Part shown: piece after piece, positions 25,158 to 33,707 of the stretch
Layout of the letters: each line of letters opens with the position of its first letter
Numbering within the stretch: position 1 is the stretch's first letter
From: Desulfobacteraceae bacterium
GTDB taxonomy: Bacteria; Desulfobacterota; Desulfobacteria; Desulfobacterales; Desulfobacteraceae
Direction: 5' to 3'
NCBI GenBank assembly: GCA_024225635.1
Contig: JAAEMK010000320.1
Coordinates: 1 to 35,111, forward strand
DNA: 35,111 nucleotides
Made by a program: the position numbers and the translations under genes
The notes under the pieces: generated by a model
What the model was told of the DNA's origin: nothing
Seen by the model: only the letters and a program-made list of their open reading frames with translations
Databases searched by the model: none

Positions 25158-25194
25158 GCCGGCCCCACCCTTTTCGTAAAGTGGTGGGGCCGGC
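25158..25194. terminator. Strong hairpin between cheW and cheR
   Basis: GCCGGCCCCACC (25158-25169) and GGTGGGGCCGGC (25183-25194) pair perfectly over 12 bp, extended inward by CTTT/AAAG around TCGT with one bulged T. Downstream on the plus strand there is no T run, but on the minus strand the stem is followed by CTCGG and five Ts. It may slow the polymerase or protect upstream mRNA, setting a lower cheR-cheB-cheD level, or it may stop antisense transcription. cheR's ribosome site begins 32 bp later. Confidence 0.6.
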
Positions 25195-25238
25195 CATTGA
25201 TGTTTTCCCGGGCCAGTTCCCGGAACGAGGAAGATAGA

Positions 25239-26105
25239 ATGGCCGACCCCTGGTGCAGCGCACCTCCCCACCCCAACCTCTCGGCAGGCGATTTCAACAA
25301 GTTGTCAAGCTTTATCCAGGCCCGCCTCGGCATCAAGATGCCGGTGGTCAAGAAGGGGATGATCGAATCCCGTCTTCGTAAACGCCTGAAAAGCCTGAAC
25401 ATGGAATTCTATTCCCACTATTGCGATTATCTATTCAGCCCGGAGGGGGTGGAGAAAGAGCTGCCGCATTTCATCGATGAGGTGACAACCAATAAGACCG
25501 ATTTCTTCAGGGAACCCAAGCATTTCACCTGTCTTGTGGACAGGATTCTTCCCGGCATGACAGCCCTCCGGGGGCCGGGGAAGAGAAAAAAGCTGATGGT
25601 CTGGAGCTGCGCCTGCTCCCAGGGGGACGAACCCTATACCCTGGCAATGGTGCTGAGCGAATATGCCAGGGTCTCGCCGGGATTTGATTTTTCCATCTTT
25701 GCCACCGATATTTCAAACAGGGTGCTTGAAACCGCAAAGACGGGGATCTACGATGCAGGCGAGATCGAGCCGGTTCCCATGGGGCTGAGGAAAAAGTATC
25801 TTTTGAAGAGCCGGGACAAAAGCCGGCCCCTTGTCCGGATCGTGCCGGAGCTGAGAAAAAAGGTGGCCTTCCGGCGGCTCAATCTCATGAACAAGGATTT
25901 TTGCATCCGGCAGAAGATGGATATCATCTTCTGCCGGAATGTCACCATCTATTTTGACAACAGGACCACGGAACAGCTGTTGTTTAAGCTGTGCAACCAG
26001 CTTGAGCCCGGCGGATTCATCTTCATGGGCCATTCCGAGTTCCTTGATTGTAAACGGCTGCCCCTTGTCGCGGTGGCGCCCACGGTTTATCAAAAGGTGA
26101 AATAG
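25239..26105 (+). CDS. cheR: Chemotaxis protein methyltransferase CheR
   Basis: CheR methylates receptor glutamates using S-adenosylmethionine. The 288-residue product has the helical N-terminal domain ([31 protein letters not shown]) and the methyltransferase fold with [15 protein letters not shown] (SAM motif; Gln-Gly-Asp instead of the commoner Thr-Gly-Glu), FATDIS, and [16 protein letters not shown] 8 nt before the ATG at 25239 picks this start; earlier ATG and TTG codons at 25200 and 25197 abut the hairpin and have no ribosome site. The cheB ATG follows 1 bp after the stop. Confidence 0.94.
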   Translation: MADPWCSAPPHPNLSAGDFNKLSSFIQARLGIKMPVVKKGMIESRLRKRLKSLNMEFYSHYCDYLFSPEGVEKELPHFIDEVTTNKTDFFREPKHFTCLVDRILPGMTALRGPGKRKKLMVWSCACSQGDEPYTLAMVLSEYARVSPGFDFSIFATDISNRVLETAKTGIYDAGEIEPVPMGLRKKYLLKSRDKSRPLVRIVPELRKKVAFRRLNLMNKDFCIRQKMDIIFCRNVTIYFDNRTTEQLLFKLCNQLEPGGFIFMGHSEFLDCKRLPLVAVAPTVYQKVK

Positions 26106-26106
26106 G

Positions 26107-27174
26107 ATGAAAAAGAAGATACGGGTTCTGGTTGTGGATGATTCCGCCCTGGTGCGTCAAACCATTTCAGGGATACTTGCCTCTGATCCTGATATCGAGG
26201 TGATGGCCACGGCCGGTGATCCCTTTGCGGCTGCCAGGAAGATGCGGGATGAAGTCCCGGACGTGATCACCCTGGACGTTGAAATGCCCAGGATGGACGG
26301 CATAACTTTTTTGCAGAAGCTGATGGCCCAGCATCCCATTCCCGTTGTCATCTGTTCAAGCCTTGCCGGGGAACAGTCGGCCACCGCCTTAAAGGCCCTT
26401 GAATACGGTGCCGTGGAGATCATTCAAAAACCGGTTGTGGGAACAAAGAAATTCCTTGAGGAGTCAAGCATACGGATTTGCGACTGTGTCAAGTCGGCGG
26501 CCCTCTCCCGGATAAAGAAGATTTTAGCCTTGAGGAAGGTCGAACCCAAGCTCAATGCGGACGCAGTGCTGGCGGGGCCCACGCGGGCCATGCTGGAAAC
26601 CACGGAAAAGGTCGTTGTCCTGGGCGCCTCAACCGGAGGGACCGAAGCCCTCAGGGTCTTTTTGCAGCAATTGCCCATGGACGCTCCGGGGATGGTGATC
26701 GTTCAGCATATGCCGGAGAATTTTACACGGGCATTTGCAATACGCCTTAACGACATATGCCGGGTATCCGTCAAAGAGGCGGAAAATAACGATCCCGTAT
26801 TGCGGGGGCAGGTGCTGATCGCCCCCGGCAACGATCACCTGCTGCTCAAAAGAAGCGGGGCGCGGTACTATGTTGAAGTTAAAACCGGGCCCCTTGTCTC
26901 CCGGCATCGCCCTTCCGTGGATGTGCTGTTTCGGTCCGCCGCCCGGTACGCCGGTAAAAACGCCGTGGGCGTCATCATGACCGGCATGGGCGACGACGGG
27001 GCAAAGGGGATGATGGAGATGAAACAGGCCGGCGCCTTTACCATTGCCCAGGATGAGGCTTCCTGCGTGGTGTTCGGCATGCCCAACGAGGCGATCAAGC
27101 TGGGGGCGGCGGACAGGGTGCTTTCCCTGGAACAGATTTCGGGCATGGTCCTCATGGAGTGTAATAAAAGATAG
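26107..27174 (+). CDS. cheB: Chemotaxis methylesterase CheB
   Basis: CheB removes methyl groups from, and deamidates, receptors after phosphorylation by CheA. It has 355 residues: a receiver with phosphoacceptor Asp57 ([11 protein letters not shown]), a linker at about 125-165, and a C-terminal esterase with the catalytic triad Ser175 (GASTGG), His201 (VQHMPENF) and Asp297 (TGMGDDGA). It starts 1 bp after cheR; cheD begins directly after its stop, so cheR, cheB and cheD are translationally linked. Confidence 0.96.
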   Translation: MKKKIRVLVVDDSALVRQTISGILASDPDIEVMATAGDPFAAARKMRDEVPDVITLDVEMPRMDGITFLQKLMAQHPIPVVICSSLAGEQSATALKALEYGAVEIIQKPVVGTKKFLEESSIRICDCVKSAALSRIKKILALRKVEPKLNADAVLAGPTRAMLETTEKVVVLGASTGGTEALRVFLQQLPMDAPGMVIVQHMPENFTRAFAIRLNDICRVSVKEAENNDPVLRGQVLIAPGNDHLLLKRSGARYYVEVKTGPLVSRHRPSVDVLFRSAARYAGKNAVGVIMTGMGDDGAKGMMEMKQAGAFTIAQDEASCVVFGMPNEAIKLGAADRVLSLEQISGMVLMECNKR

Positions 27175-27774
27175 GTGAATCAATTTGCAATTCCGGGTAA
27201 TGGTTTCGCCGGCAGGGCGCCCAGCCCCAAAAAAGTGACCATCTCCATTGGTGAGTACTATGCAAGCCGGGAGCCTGCGGTCATCTCAACCTTGCTCGGC
27301 TCCTGTGTCGCCGTCTGCCTGTTTGATCCGAAAAGTGGGATCGGGGGGATGAACCATATCCTCCTGCCGGGCCGGGCCGACCTGAACAATTATAATTTGC
27401 CGGCGCGTTTTGGTATCAATGCCATGGAGCTTTTGATCAATGCCGTGATGGCACTCGGCGCCGACCGCTGCCGCCTCAGGGCCAAGGTGTTTGGCGGCGC
27501 CTGCGTGATTCCGGGACTCATTGAAAAGCAGGCCGTGGGCCAAAAGCTTGCCTCCTTTGTGCTCTCCTTTCTGGAAAAGGAAGGGATCGGAATCATCAGC
27601 AGGGCTTTGGGGGGAACCTGTGTCAGGAACGTAAAATTTCACACCCGGACAGGGGATGCCTATTTGAAACAGAGCCATTCCCTGAAGACTTCAAGGCTGG
27701 TGCTCGAGGAGCAGAAAAAGTTCAGCCAGATCAGGGAAACGGTCAAGGCGCCCATGGATGTGACCATCTTCTAA
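27175..27774 (+). CDS. cheD: Chemoreceptor glutamine deamidase CheD
   Basis: CheD deamidates receptor glutamines and, in Bacillus and Thermotoga, works with CheC. The 199-residue product has the catalytic Cys44 (LLGSCVAVCLFD) and His61 (GGMNHILLPGR), and the KVFGGA motif. It uses a GTG start immediately after the cheB stop. No cheC or cheX gene is present in the window; the STAS protein may take part in that layer instead, which is speculation. Confidence 0.93.
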   Translation: MNQFAIPGNGFAGRAPSPKKVTISIGEYYASREPAVISTLLGSCVAVCLFDPKSGIGGMNHILLPGRADLNNYNLPARFGINAMELLINAVMALGADRCRLRAKVFGGACVIPGLIEKQAVGQKLASFVLSFLEKEGIGIISRALGGTCVRNVKFHTRTGDAYLKQSHSLKTSRLVLEEQKKFSQIRETVKAPMDVTIF

Positions 27775-27820
27775 TGCTTGTACCACGCTTTTAAAATTTA
27801 GATTGTGAACAGGAAAAAAT

Positions 27821-29248
27821 ATGGGGAAACTTTCTGTGTTGATTCTTGGGTTCAACAAGAGTCAGTTATTGATGTTGAAAAATTATATTTTACCGTTGAA
27901 CGCCGGAATCGTCCATGCCTTGAGCGGGGATGAAGGCATTGCAATCGCAGGGCAGGGGCGGGTGGATTTGATCTTTTCGAATATGACGCTTCCGGATATG
28001 GATGGGATTGACCTGTGCCGGCAGCTGAAGTCAACCCTTGCCACCCAGGCGCCGCCGGTGGTGCTGCTGGGTGCTTCTGAAACAGACCGGGCCGTTGCCA
28101 GGGGATTTGAAGCCGGGGCCGCAGCCTATGTGGAGAAAAAAGAGGCCAAGTTTCAATTGGTTGAGATCGCAAGGGACCTGCTGGCAAAACATGCGTTTCG
28201 CCGTGAAAAGTTGATCCTGGTGGTGGATGATTCCACCTCGGTTCGCAGGATGCTGATGCATGGATTGCAGGATGAGGGGTTCAGGGTTATTGGGGCGGAA
28301 AACGGTAAAGCGGCCCTGGAGCTGTTCAACCGGGAAGCTCCGGATCTGATTCTATTGGACATCTGCATGCCGGAGATGAACGGCGTTGAATTATGCGAAA
28401 GACTGAACGCCGATTCCGTATTTTCAACCATTCCCATTATGGTCATGTCCACAAAGAGCGACATGGGTAATGTCAAGCGCATGATGCAGTACGGCGCGGT
28501 ATCCTATATATTAAAGCCCTTCGATCTTGAGCAGCTCATCCTGCGCCTGGAAAAGATCTTCGCCTACCAGTTTCAAATCCAGGCCCGGGAGAAGGAGCGG
28601 CTGGATACGGAACACCATCTGCTGGTATCCGGACTTGCCAGCCTGGCAAACGCTTTGGAAGCCAGGGACCAATATACCCTCGGCCACTCGGAAAGGGTGG
28701 GGGCCATTATCTCGGGACTGGTGAGATTATCCGGGGGCACCAGGGAGGAGATGGCCCGGGCGGGCATCGGGGGCAAGCTCCATGATATCGGCAAGATCGG
28801 TATCCGGGACCATGTCCTGCTCAAGCCGGGAAGCCTTACTAATGAGGAGTTTGAGTACATTAAGCAGCACCCTGGCATGGGCGCGAACATTCTTAAATCC
28901 ATCCCCCGCATCTCCGATCTCATCCCCATTGTTGAATCCCATCATGAACGCATGGACGGAAAAGGCTATCCCCGGGGACTCAAGGGAAGTCAGATCCCCT
29001 TGTGGGCCCGTATGGCCGCCGTGGCCGACACCTATGATGCCCTGACAAGCTCCAGGCCGTACAGAAAAGGGATGGCCCGGGAAAAGGCGCTTCAAATCAT
29101 CGAGGAGGCGAAAGGCAGCCAGCTTTGTCCCGACTGTGTCGCCCTTTTTTTCCAATGGTATGGGGAGGAAGGTCAATCGTTTCAGGCCGATCATGAAAGG
29201 ACGGCGGAAACCATGGTATCCCCGCCGGTTCAAATTCCGGCCTTGTAA
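27821..29248 (+). CDS. Dual-receiver HD-GYP protein (predicted c-di-GMP phosphodiesterase)
   Basis: This 475-residue protein probably degrades cyclic di-GMP in response to the chemotaxis kinase. Receiver 1 (1-120) is degenerate: the acidic pair is replaced by Gly10-Phe11, and the phosphoacceptor by Asn54 (FSNMTLPDMDG). Receiver 2 (about 131-250) is intact, with VVDDST, Asp180 (LLDICMPEMNG) and ILKPF. The HD-GYP domain (about 270-455) shows LGHSERVG, KLHDIGKIGI and ESHHERMDGKGYPRGL, the full metal and signature set. AGGA lies close to the ATG. It is the last gene of the operon, 46 bp after cheD. The C-terminal 20 residues have no clear domain. Confidence 0.93.
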   Translation: MGKLSVLILGFNKSQLLMLKNYILPLNAGIVHALSGDEGIAIAGQGRVDLIFSNMTLPDMDGIDLCRQLKSTLATQAPPVVLLGASETDRAVARGFEAGAAAYVEKKEAKFQLVEIARDLLAKHAFRREKLILVVDDSTSVRRMLMHGLQDEGFRVIGAENGKAALELFNREAPDLILLDICMPEMNGVELCERLNADSVFSTIPIMVMSTKSDMGNVKRMMQYGAVSYILKPFDLEQLILRLEKIFAYQFQIQAREKERLDTEHHLLVSGLASLANALEARDQYTLGHSERVGAIISGLVRLSGGTREEMARAGIGGKLHDIGKIGIRDHVLLKPGSLTNEEFEYIKQHPGMGANILKSIPRISDLIPIVESHHERMDGKGYPRGLKGSQIPLWARMAAVADTYDALTSSRPYRKGMAREKALQIIEEAKGSQLCPDCVALFFQWYGEEGQSFQADHERTAETMVSPPVQIPAL

Positions 29249-29328
29249 GGTCCCAGCCTCTCCTTCCCCGGTCCGGCCCCAGCCTGTTCAACCGGAAAAA
29301 AACGGGGATGGAGTTTTTTTAGTTCGGA

Positions 29329-29390
29329 AGTGTATCATTCCCCAGTATAAACCGTCCCAGTGTATCATCTCTGGTGTCTCACTTGAGACA
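29329..29390. repeat. Three 15-bp-spaced direct repeats plus a palindrome
   Basis: AGTGTATCAT occurs at 29329-29338 and 29359-29368, and the related AGTATAAACC at 29344; the three start exactly 15 bp apart. Just after them is TGTCTC-ACTT-GAGACA (29375-29390), a perfect 6-bp inverted repeat. They lie in the 428-bp spacer between the HD-GYP and MCP genes. They could be an array of regulator sites, or the repeat-rich end of a lost insertion sequence. No transposase fragment is seen. Confidence 0.45.
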
Positions 29391-29444
29391 TCTTATCCCC
29401 GTCCGGCCAGATAAATATCTTTGAAAATGATCGTAACTGCCGTT

Positions 29445-29478
29445 CCCAGGGCCTTTGACGGGCCCGGGATGTTTTTTT
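29445..29478 (+). terminator. Intrinsic terminator of the chemotaxis operon
   Basis: CCC-A-GGGCC and GGCCC-GGG form an 8-bp GC-rich stem with one bulged A and a 7-nt loop, followed after 3 nt by seven Ts (29472-29478). It is about 200 bp past the HD-GYP stop and before the next MCP gene. Confidence 0.65.
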
Positions 29479-29577
29479 AGCAATGGCATGCAGATTGCAA
29501 TTGGCCTTCCAGGCTGGCCAAGGATCAGGGTTGCTTTTTGTCAGGGAGATTGATACCTATCCGGCCAAGGGCTAAAA

Positions 29578-29652
29578 ATGAACGAAAAATTACTTGTGAT
29601 GTCTGCGGTTCCCCACTGGGATGAAGCCCTTCATGGCATTTCAGGGTTTTAG
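29578..29652 (+). CDS. Possible 24-residue peptide upstream of the second MCP
   Basis: An ATG with AAGGG 6 nt upstream opens a 24-codon frame (MNEKLLVMSAVPHWDEALHG plus four residues) ending with TAG, 24 bp before the MCP start. It could be a leader peptide or a chance frame. No known peptide is recognised. Confidence 0.3.
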   Translation: MNEKLLVMSAVPHWDEALHGISGF

Positions 29653-29676
29653 AACAGTAAAGGAAAATCAGAAGAA

Positions 29677-31683
29677 ATGAGCAGTTTAAAAAACATGACC
29701 CTTGGAACGAAACTTATCAGTGGATTTACTATGATACTGCTGCTTTTGGCGGCGGTCGCCCTGCTTGGGGGGATTGAGTTGAACGCCTCTTCGGACGGCT
29801 TCATGGATTACCGGGAGATGGCCCGGGACGCCAACCTGGCCGGTCGCGTTCAGGCCCATATGTTAATGGCGCGCATGAACGTCAAGGATTTCATCATCAC
29901 CGGCAGTGAAAAAGATCAAAACCAGTTCAAAGAACACTATGATATGATGATTTCCTTTCTTGGGACTGCGGAAGAGCAGATCCATGAACCCCATCGAGCC
30001 GAAAGTATCCGGGAGATGAAAAATGCCGTTGGCCGGTACAAGGATGGTTTCCATCAGGTGGTGGATCTCATGGCGAAACAGAATTTCCAGGTGAATGAGG
30101 TGCTGAATACCAACGGTCCCCTCATGGAAGGTCTGCTCACCGACATCATGGACTCGGCTGAAAGCGATGAAGAGGCAAGCCTCGCATTTCACGCAGGCAT
30201 GGCGTTGAAACACATGCTGCTTGCCAGGGTTTACGCGGTTAAATTCCTTGTTTCCAACACCCGCACCCATGCCGACCGGGTGATGTCGGAATTCAAACTC
30301 ATGCAGGAGCGGCTGGTCTTCCTGGACGGCGAAGAGGTCGACCCGGCCCGCCGGGAACTCCTCGACAAGGTCCGGGAGAGTAAGAAAATATACATGGACG
30401 GTTTCAGCGAGCTGGTCCGAATAATTGAGAACCGCAATGCCATCATTACCACAACCCTGGATCGCATCGGTCCCAGGGTGGCCAATCTTATCGAGGAGAT
30501 CAAGCTGGATATCAAGGGTGTTCAGGATGAGCTGGGGCCCCGTCTCCAGGCTTCCAACAGCAAGGCCGTGGGCCTTATCATATTGATCAGCCTGACGGCG
30601 CTGCTGGTGGGCATCCTGATCGTCTTTTTCCTTACCCGAAGTGTATTGAAACAGCTGGGGTGCGACCCGGGTAAGCTTGCAGGCGTGGCCCGGAGTATTG
30701 CCCGGGGGGATTTTCTGGTGGAATTCAATGCCGGTAAAAATAAAAAACTCCAGGGGGTCTACCGGGACATGGAGATCATGGCCGCAAGTCTCAGGAAAAC
30801 CTTCACGGACCTCAGTTCGGGTGTTCAGACCCTGACCGCTTCCTCCTCGGAGCTTGCCGCCATTTCAGATCAGATGGTTGCCGGGGCCGAGCACACTTCC
30901 GGTAAATCAAATACGGTTGCGGCCGCGGCGGAGGAGATGAGCGCCAATATGAATTCCGTGTCCGCAGCCACGGAACAGGCCTCAAGCAATATCAATATGG
31001 TTGCCGCGGCAATGGAGGAGATGACAGCGACCATCGGGGAGATCGGCCTGAATACCTCAACGGCAAGCGCCATCACCGATGACGCTGTCACCCTGTCCGG
31101 ACAGGCCTCTGCCAAGGTGGATGCGCTTGGAAAGGCCGCCAATGAGATCGGCCGGGTAACAGAGGCCATCCGGGAGATTTCCGAACAGACCAATCTTCTT
31201 GCACTGAACGCGACCATAGAGGCGGCCCGGGCCGGAGAGGCCGGTAAGGGGTTTGCCGTGGTGGCAGGCGAGATAAAGGATCTGGCCATCCAGACCTCCC
31301 AAGCCACCCAGGAGATCAAAACCCGGATCGACGGTATCCAGGGCTCCACCACCGGTGCCATAAAAGAGATCCAGGGAATTTCCAAGGTGATCAACGATTT
31401 GAACGAACTTGTTACCACCATTGCCGCTTCTGTTGAGGAACAGTCTGTGACAAGCCAGGAGATCGCGGACAATATTGCCCAGGCCTCCCTTGGGACCCAG
31501 GAAATCACCGGAAACATCGCCCAGGGGGCAACCGTTTCAGGTGAAATCGCCACGGATATCAGCCAGGTTGACCGGGAAGCCAGCGAGATGTCCACCAGCA
31601 GTTCCCAGGTGCGGGTCAATGCGGCGGATTTGAAAAACCTGGCAGAGCAGCTCAAGGAGATGGTGGAAATGGTCCGGTTTTAA
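29677..31683 (+). CDS. Methyl-accepting chemotaxis protein with a helical (HBM-like) sensor
   Basis: This 668-residue receptor has TM1 at about 12-33, a periplasmic domain of about 260 residues that is all helical (for example VQAHMLMARMNVKDFIITGS and VRESKKIYMDGFSELVRI) like the helical bimodular (HBM) sensors, TM2 at about 297-320, and a HAMP-like segment beginning QLGCDPGKLAGVARSIARGD. The signalling domain has its tip at about 500-530 ([20 protein letters not shown]). The ligand is unknown; HBM sensors of characterised receptors bind organic acids. It lies after the operon terminator, so it probably has its own promoter, which I could not identify. Confidence 0.92.
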   Translation: MSSLKNMTLGTKLISGFTMILLLLAAVALLGGIELNASSDGFMDYREMARDANLAGRVQAHMLMARMNVKDFIITGSEKDQNQFKEHYDMMISFLGTAEEQIHEPHRAESIREMKNAVGRYKDGFHQVVDLMAKQNFQVNEVLNTNGPLMEGLLTDIMDSAESDEEASLAFHAGMALKHMLLARVYAVKFLVSNTRTHADRVMSEFKLMQERLVFLDGEEVDPARRELLDKVRESKKIYMDGFSELVRIIENRNAIITTTLDRIGPRVANLIEEIKLDIKGVQDELGPRLQASNSKAVGLIILISLTALLVGILIVFFLTRSVLKQLGCDPGKLAGVARSIARGDFLVEFNAGKNKKLQGVYRDMEIMAASLRKTFTDLSSGVQTLTASSSELAAISDQMVAGAEHTSGKSNTVAAAAEEMSANMNSVSAATEQASSNINMVAAAMEEMTATIGEIGLNTSTASAITDDAVTLSGQASAKVDALGKAANEIGRVTEAIREISEQTNLLALNATIEAARAGEAGKGFAVVAGEIKDLAIQTSQATQEIKTRIDGIQGSTTGAIKEIQGISKVINDLNELVTTIAASVEEQSVTSQEIADNIAQASLGTQEITGNIAQGATVSGEIATDISQVDREASEMSTSSSQVRVNAADLKNLAEQLKEMVEMVRF

Positions 31684-31761
31684 CCGGTTGCATTGAGCAA
31701 GACCTTTCCACGGCAATGCCGGGCCGGCTCGGTGGGAACGATCATAGTTGCGGGCGAAAGG

Positions 31762-32476
31762 TCAAGGTTTCCGGCCAAGGATGATGCCCGAGTCTGTGGG
31801 GCCCTTGTAGGGGGTGCGGTCTATGTCCTTGATCCCGGCCTTTGTGAGCATCTCCGTGATCTCGGCCTCGGAGTAGGTCTTGCCATGCTCGGTCCTGACC
31901 AGCATGTTCAGGGAGAACAGGGCCGGGAACAGGGGGCCGTCCTTTGTGTCGTCCAGGATAAAGTCGTGGATGATGATGGTGCCGCCGGGCTGAAGTACCG
32001 ACACCGCCTTTTGGATGATTCGGTCGCAATCCCGTGGCGAGTCGCTGTGGAGAATGTGGGAGAGCCACACCACGTCGTAGCTGCCCGGGATGGAGTCCCC
32101 AAGAAAGTCGCCTGCCTCAAATCCAATGGCATGGGCAAGATCGAACCTGGCAACGGTTTTTTCCGCAAAGGGCCGGGTGGTGGGAAGGTCGAAGATGGTC
32201 GCCTTGAGCCCCGGGTTGTGCTTGCAGAAGTGGATGGCATAGGTGCCGGGCCAGCCGCCAGATCCATGGCGCTGAGGGCGTCAAGGAGCATGGCAAGGGC
32301 ACGCTGGTCAAGGCCGAGGCGCGCGGCTGCCGTTGCGGCCTTTGTCGCGCCTTTGTCGCGCCTTTATCAATGGCGGTGAAAAGATCGAGCTTTACGCCGG
32401 CATGGAGGGCAAATGTCTGCCAGTAGGCGCCTGACAGCTTAAGAAGCCTTCCAGGGGTAAGTTCTTTTGTGGTCAT
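31762..32476 (-). pseudogene. O-methyltransferase-like pseudogene (frameshifts and internal deletion)
   Basis: Three reading frames on the minus strand carry successive parts of one SAM-dependent methyltransferase of the acetylserotonin O-methyltransferase-like type. The N-terminal frame starts at an ATG with AAGGAGG (MTTKELTPGRLLKLSGAYWQ...FTAIDKGATKA). An 11-bp tandem duplication (32341-32362) then shifts the frame to ALAMLLDALSAMDL. A second break near 32255-32265 leads to the SAM-binding region, GGWPGTYAIHFCKHNPGLKA. The rest (YDVVWLSHILH, PGGTIIIHDFILDD, FSLNMLV, DSGIILG) is normal. Roughly 100 codons between dimerisation and SAM domains are also missing relative to the usual length of about 335. 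The gene cannot give a working enzyme unless these are assembly errors. Confidence 0.85.
32341..32362. repeat. 11-bp tandem duplication inside the methyltransferase pseudogene
   Basis: TTTGTCGCGCC occurs twice in direct tandem (32341-32351 and 32352-32362). Removing one copy restores the frame from the IDKGATKA codons into AATAAARLGLDQRALAMLLD, a normal methyltransferase sequence. It is therefore the primary frame-breaking lesion. Confidence 0.8.
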
Positions 32477-32627
32477 GGATCGCCTCCTTATTAATAGGGG
32501 GAGTTCCTTTGTTGTTAATACAGGGGGCATGATCGGTCAAGGAAAATGCGTGACCATGGCGCCCGGTCCTGCTAATGACCGGGGCGCGGGCGGTTCGTGG
32601 GGCCATCCCAAATTCAAACAACTGTGT

Positions 32628-32707
32628 TATAGTGCCGGTCAAATGACGTGATGCCACCCTTACCCTATTGATAAGTAGCGGTATCAATTGGTCTGACCGG
32701 AACTATA
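32628..32707. repeat. 80-bp segment bounded by 14-bp inverted repeats
   Basis: TATAGTGCCGGTCA (32628-32641) is repeated in inverted form at 32694-32707 (TGACCGGAACTATA) with one mismatch. Inside lies a second perfect inverted repeat, ATTGATA-N8-TATCAAT (32667-32688). The segment lies between the transporter stop and the methyltransferase pseudogene start (spacer 32477-32714). It could be paired operator sites or a miniature mobile element; no target-site duplication is evident. Confidence 0.5.
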
Positions 32708-32714
32708 GGTCTTG

Positions 32715-33563
32715 TTATTGGTACCGGTTTCCAACAATGGCGGCCCCGATGATCACCACCATGCCCCCAACCACCTGGGGGGCCACCTGCTGGTGATGGA
32801 TCAGGGCCACCAGGAGCACGGCAAGGGGCGGAGTGAGGTAGCTCAAGAATCCGATCACGGCAAGGTTTCCCTTTGATACTGCCCTGTTCCAGAGGAAAAA
32901 GGAGAGTCCCAAAGGAACCGTGCCAAGATAGACGGCTGACAACAGGGCCTGGGGGGTGGGCATGGCATGGGGCCGGGTCCAGGCAAATAGAAGGGCGGAG
33001 AGAAGGGCGGCCATAATGGTAAAGGGTGTCATGGGATCCCGCTTGAACTTCATCAAGGGGATGCCCACGGAAAAGCTGCTCCAGATCAGGCCGCAGCAGA
33101 GGGCAAGGCAGTAGCCTTTGAGATGGGAGGGGTTGAACTCAAGGGTTTTGCCCGAGCCGATGACCAGTGCCGCACCCCCAAGGCCGGCAAGGGCGGTGAG
33201 CAGCACCATGGGTTTGAGCCGCCTTGATTTGATGATAGATCCGAATACAACAATCCAGAAGGACCAGGTGGTGGCAAGGATAGCGCCCTCGGCCAGGGGG
33301 GCGCGGTCCAGGGCGTGGTAATAGACAAGGTGGTAGAGAAAAATTCCCCAGATACCAAGCAATATCCCGCCCTTTGAAGGGAGATGGATCTTAAAGGACC
33401 GGCTGGCGCCAACCTCCTTGAGATAGAGAAAAAGGGCGGCGCTGGTGAAGCTGTAAAACATCAGCTCCGGGGTGGAAAGATCCTTGAGACCCGAGCCTGT
33501 TGCCGCGGGAAGGCTGGCCCAGCAGAAGATGGCGCCCATGGCGTAAAGATAGTATTTCATCAT
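32715..33563 (-). CDS. DMT-family (EamA) permease
   Basis: This is a drug/metabolite transporter superfamily inner-membrane protein of 282 residues with about ten hydrophobic helices in two EamA halves (for example GAIFCWASLPAATGSGL at the N-terminus and GGMVVIIGAAIVGNRY at the C-terminus). The substrate is unknown; relatives export amino acids or other metabolites. GAGGAG lies 3-6 nt before two adjacent ATGs, the second (33560) having the better spacing. The AraC-family gene directly upstream on the same strand probably regulates it. Confidence 0.9.
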   Translation of the reverse strand: MMKYYLYAMGAIFCWASLPAATGSGLKDLSTPELMFYSFTSAALFLYLKEVGASRSFKIHLPSKGGILLGIWGIFLYHLVYYHALDRAPLAEGAILATTWSFWIVVFGSIIKSRRLKPMVLLTALAGLGGAALVIGSGKTLEFNPSHLKGYCLALCCGLIWSSFSVGIPLMKFKRDPMTPFTIMAALLSALLFAWTRPHAMPTPQALLSAVYLGTVPLGLSFFLWNRAVSKGNLAVIGFLSYLTPPLAVLLVALIHHQQVAPQVVGGMVVIIGAAIVGNRYQ

Positions 33564-33642
33564 GTTCTCCTCTGTTCTTTTAATGGTTGATATCCTTGGT
33601 GACAGGAAGATTAGATGAAAAAAGGAGGGCGTTCTTGAACAA

Positions 33643-33707
33643 AATTGACATTAGAGGCAATTATAGCTCTTCGCATATGAATGGCGCTTATTTTAGAGGT
33701 GTCAATT
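33643..33707 (-). promoter_or_regulatory. Repeated motif upstream of the EamA gene, possible AraC-type operator
   Basis: TTAGAGG followed by CAATT occurs at 33651-33662 and, with a 3-nt insert, at 33693-33707; the copies start 42 bp apart, about four helical turns. AATTGACA (33643-33650) and TGTCAATT (33700-33707) also form an inverted pair. Direct repeats in phase with the helix are typical of AraC-family sites. The second copy overlaps the end of the araC-like gene. Confidence 0.4.

Noticed and set aside
29296-29320. AAAAAAAC and GTTTTTTT inverted repeat as the operon terminator
   Set aside because: The stem would be almost all A-T with a 9-nt loop and weak; the GC-rich hairpin at 29445-29478 is a better terminator.
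31701-31763. GACCTTTC and GAAAGGTC inverted repeat between the second MCP and the methyltransferase pseudogene
   Set aside because: Eight-bp arms 47 bp apart with no T tract are not enough to call a terminator.
31908-32530. Three separate small genes in the methyltransferase region
   Set aside because: The three frames carry consecutive pieces of one methyltransferase, so they are one broken gene.
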